DNA of 64,000 nt from Planococcus sp. SK3692 (lineage in GTDB: Bacteria; Bacillota; Bacilli; Bacillales_A; Planococcaceae): positions 248,001-312,000 of the forward strand of contig NZ_JARCHV010000002.1 in assembly GCF_028890485.2 (NCBI RefSeq), in the 5' to 3' direction. This document shows positions 63,081-64,000 of the stretch, one piece after another. The stretch's first letter is position 1, and every line of letters begins with the position of its first letter. The position numbers were made by a program, and so were the translations under genes. The notes beneath the pieces are model-generated. The model was not told the origin of the DNA, did no database searches, and saw only the letters and a list, made by a program, of their open reading frames with translations.

Positions 63081-64000
63081 CTATTTAGTGAAAATGTCCA
63101 ATTTCTCGATTCGTTGGATTGCTTCGATGATGCGCTGTTCATCGACCAATAGCCCGACGCGGACAAAACCTTCTCCGCCAGGGCCAAATCCACTGCCCGG
63201 TGCCACGGCGATGTCGACTTTGTCGAGTAGCAGGTCAGAGAACTCGATGCTCGTATATCCTTCCGGGACAGGCAGCCAGGCAAAAAACGATCCCTTCGGC
63301 GATTCGAATTCCCAACCGATCCGGCGGCATTCATCCACCAGCGTTTGGCGTCTTTTTTCGTATAGTGCATTTAATTCCTCGACGCATTGCTGGCTGCTGT
63401 TTAAAGCTTCAACAGCCGCCAGCTGGACAGCCGGAAAGATGCCGGCGAACAAATGGTCTTGGACGACGTTGAGTGCTTCGATCATTTTGGCATTGCCGAC
63501 CGCAAAGCCGATGCGCCATCCGGCCATATTATACGTTTTGGATAAGGTATACATTTCGATACCGATGTCTTTGGCGCCTTTTGACTGCAGGAAGCTGACC
63601 GGCTTCTTGCAGTCAAAGCCAATGCGGCCATAAGCAAAATCATGCACGACCCCGATGCCGTTTTCTTTGGCAAACTGGATCGTTTCATCGAAGAACGCAA
63701 TGTCTGCTGTCGCGCCTGTCGGGTTGTTTGGATAGTTCAAATACATCAGTTTGGCGCGTGCTCTCGCGGCGGCTTTCACATCGTTGTAATCGGGAAGATA
63801 GCCGGTTTCCTGTTTGAGTTTCATCAAATCAAATTCGATATCCGCCAGAGGTGCGGCCGACAGGTAATCAGGGTAACCCGGGTCCGGCAACAGCAGCGAA
63901 TCGCCCGGGTTCAGCAACGCAAGCGGCAACTCGATAAAACCGATTTTCGTTCCGGACAAAATAGCGACTTCCAAATCAGGATCGATATCGACATCGTATT
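63081..64000 (-). CDS. mtnE: class I aminotransferase, MtnE-like (partial, 5' end outside)
   Basis: The last 305 or so residues of a PLP-dependent fold-type I aminotransferase; the frame runs off the window edge (YDVDIDPDLEVAILSGTK at the border), so the start is missing. PDPGYPDYLS, LNYPNNPTGA (substrate Asn/Pro motif), VVHDFAYG (PLP Asp) and TLSKTYNMAGWRIGFAVGN (Schiff-base Lys) are visible. The C-terminus reads FFAWLPVPEGYTS...VRVGLLVDEQRI. This pattern resembles, from memory, Bacillus MtnE (YkrV) of the methionine salvage pathway, but DapL-type and other aminotransferases are close; the neighbours that would decide are outside. Confidence 0.65.
   Translation of the reverse strand, partial: YDVDIDPDLEVAILSGTKIGFIELPLALLNPGDSLLLPDPGYPDYLSAAPLADIEFDLMKLKQETGYLPDYNDVKAAARARAKLMYLNYPNNPTGATADIAFFDETIQFAKENGIGVVHDFAYGRIGFDCKKPVSFLQSKGAKDIGIEMYTLSKTYNMAGWRIGFAVGNAKMIEALNVVQDHLFAGIFPAVQLAAVEALNSSQQCVEELNALYEKRRQTLVDECRRIGWEFESPKGSFFAWLPVPEGYTSIEFSDLLLDKVDIAVAPGSGFGPGGEGFVRVGLLVDEQRIIEAIQRIEKLDIFTK

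Overview
The window looks like a chromosomal segment of a low-to-mid GC Gram-positive bacterium of the order Bacillales, most likely Planococcus or a close relative (Planococcaceae). Reasons: strong AAGGAGG-type ribosome binding sites, TTG/GTG starts, sigma-A-like promoters, CcpA, WalR and sigma-B-type sites, lipoprotein signal peptides, and a complete C30 (staphyloxanthin-type) carotenoid locus with a CruF-like hydratase, a combination known from Planococcus. Genus is inference; there is no rRNA or tRNA gene here to fix it. No insertion sequence, prophage or CRISPR array was seen, so this is mostly core chromosome with a few accessory modules.

Layout. 1-3.8 kb: end of a LytTR regulator, a succinate/acetate CoA-transferase, a VOC protein and an RlmN-type rRNA methylase. 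3.8-8.4 kb: a three-gene sugar ABC transporter operon (minus) divergent from an MsmX/UgpC ATPase (plus). 8.6-17 kb: a YkuS-YtxH fusion protein behind a sigma-B-like promoter, a UMF1 transporter, exonuclease III, a near-perfect parS site, a teichoic-acid type glycerophosphotransferase, catalase, and an operon of two DUF1538 membrane proteins plus a tandem PII-like protein. 17-22 kb: a pentapeptide protein, an Xre regulator, an unknown protein, an SDR enzyme with a GXWXG/DUF4334 partner, and RecQ. 22-29 kb: glutamate synthase (both subunits) behind a canonical cre site. 29-37 kb: a secreted coiled-coil protein, a cupin-HD-GYP phosphodiesterase, a YtxH protein, an ATP-grasp / alpha-E-transglutaminase pair, DbpA helicase, and a LysM-3D wall protein with a WalR box.

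37-45.5 kb is the carotenoid locus: crtN-type paralogue, crtN and crtM on plus, facing a four-gene minus operon (CruF-like hydratase, acyltransferase, glycosyltransferase, CrtP). All genes within each operon overlap by 4 nt. The genes predict a glycosylated, acylated, C5-hydroxylated C30 xanthophyll in the membrane. 45.6-49 kb: an RpiR regulator and a polar amino acid ABC transporter. 49-57 kb: a SurA-N lipoprotein, CBS and cupin proteins, RluF-type pseudouridine synthase, a cre-controlled aldehyde dehydrogenase with DUF779 partner, a VbhA-Fic toxin-antitoxin pair, an AAC(3)-family acetyltransferase, and a YkhA thioesterase. 57.2-57.6 kb is a gene-free stretch with a cluster of DnaA-box-like 9-mers. 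The end holds a SEC-C/HTH protein, an acetamidase/formamidase, a signal peptidase, a large secreted purple-acid-phosphatase-like protein and the 3' part of an MtnE-like aminotransferase.

The most promising leads are the parS site, the DnaA-box cluster, the DUF1538-DUF1538-PII operon, the alpha-E-transglutaminase fusion with an internal start signal, and a shared inverted-repeat element in front of both carotenoid operons.
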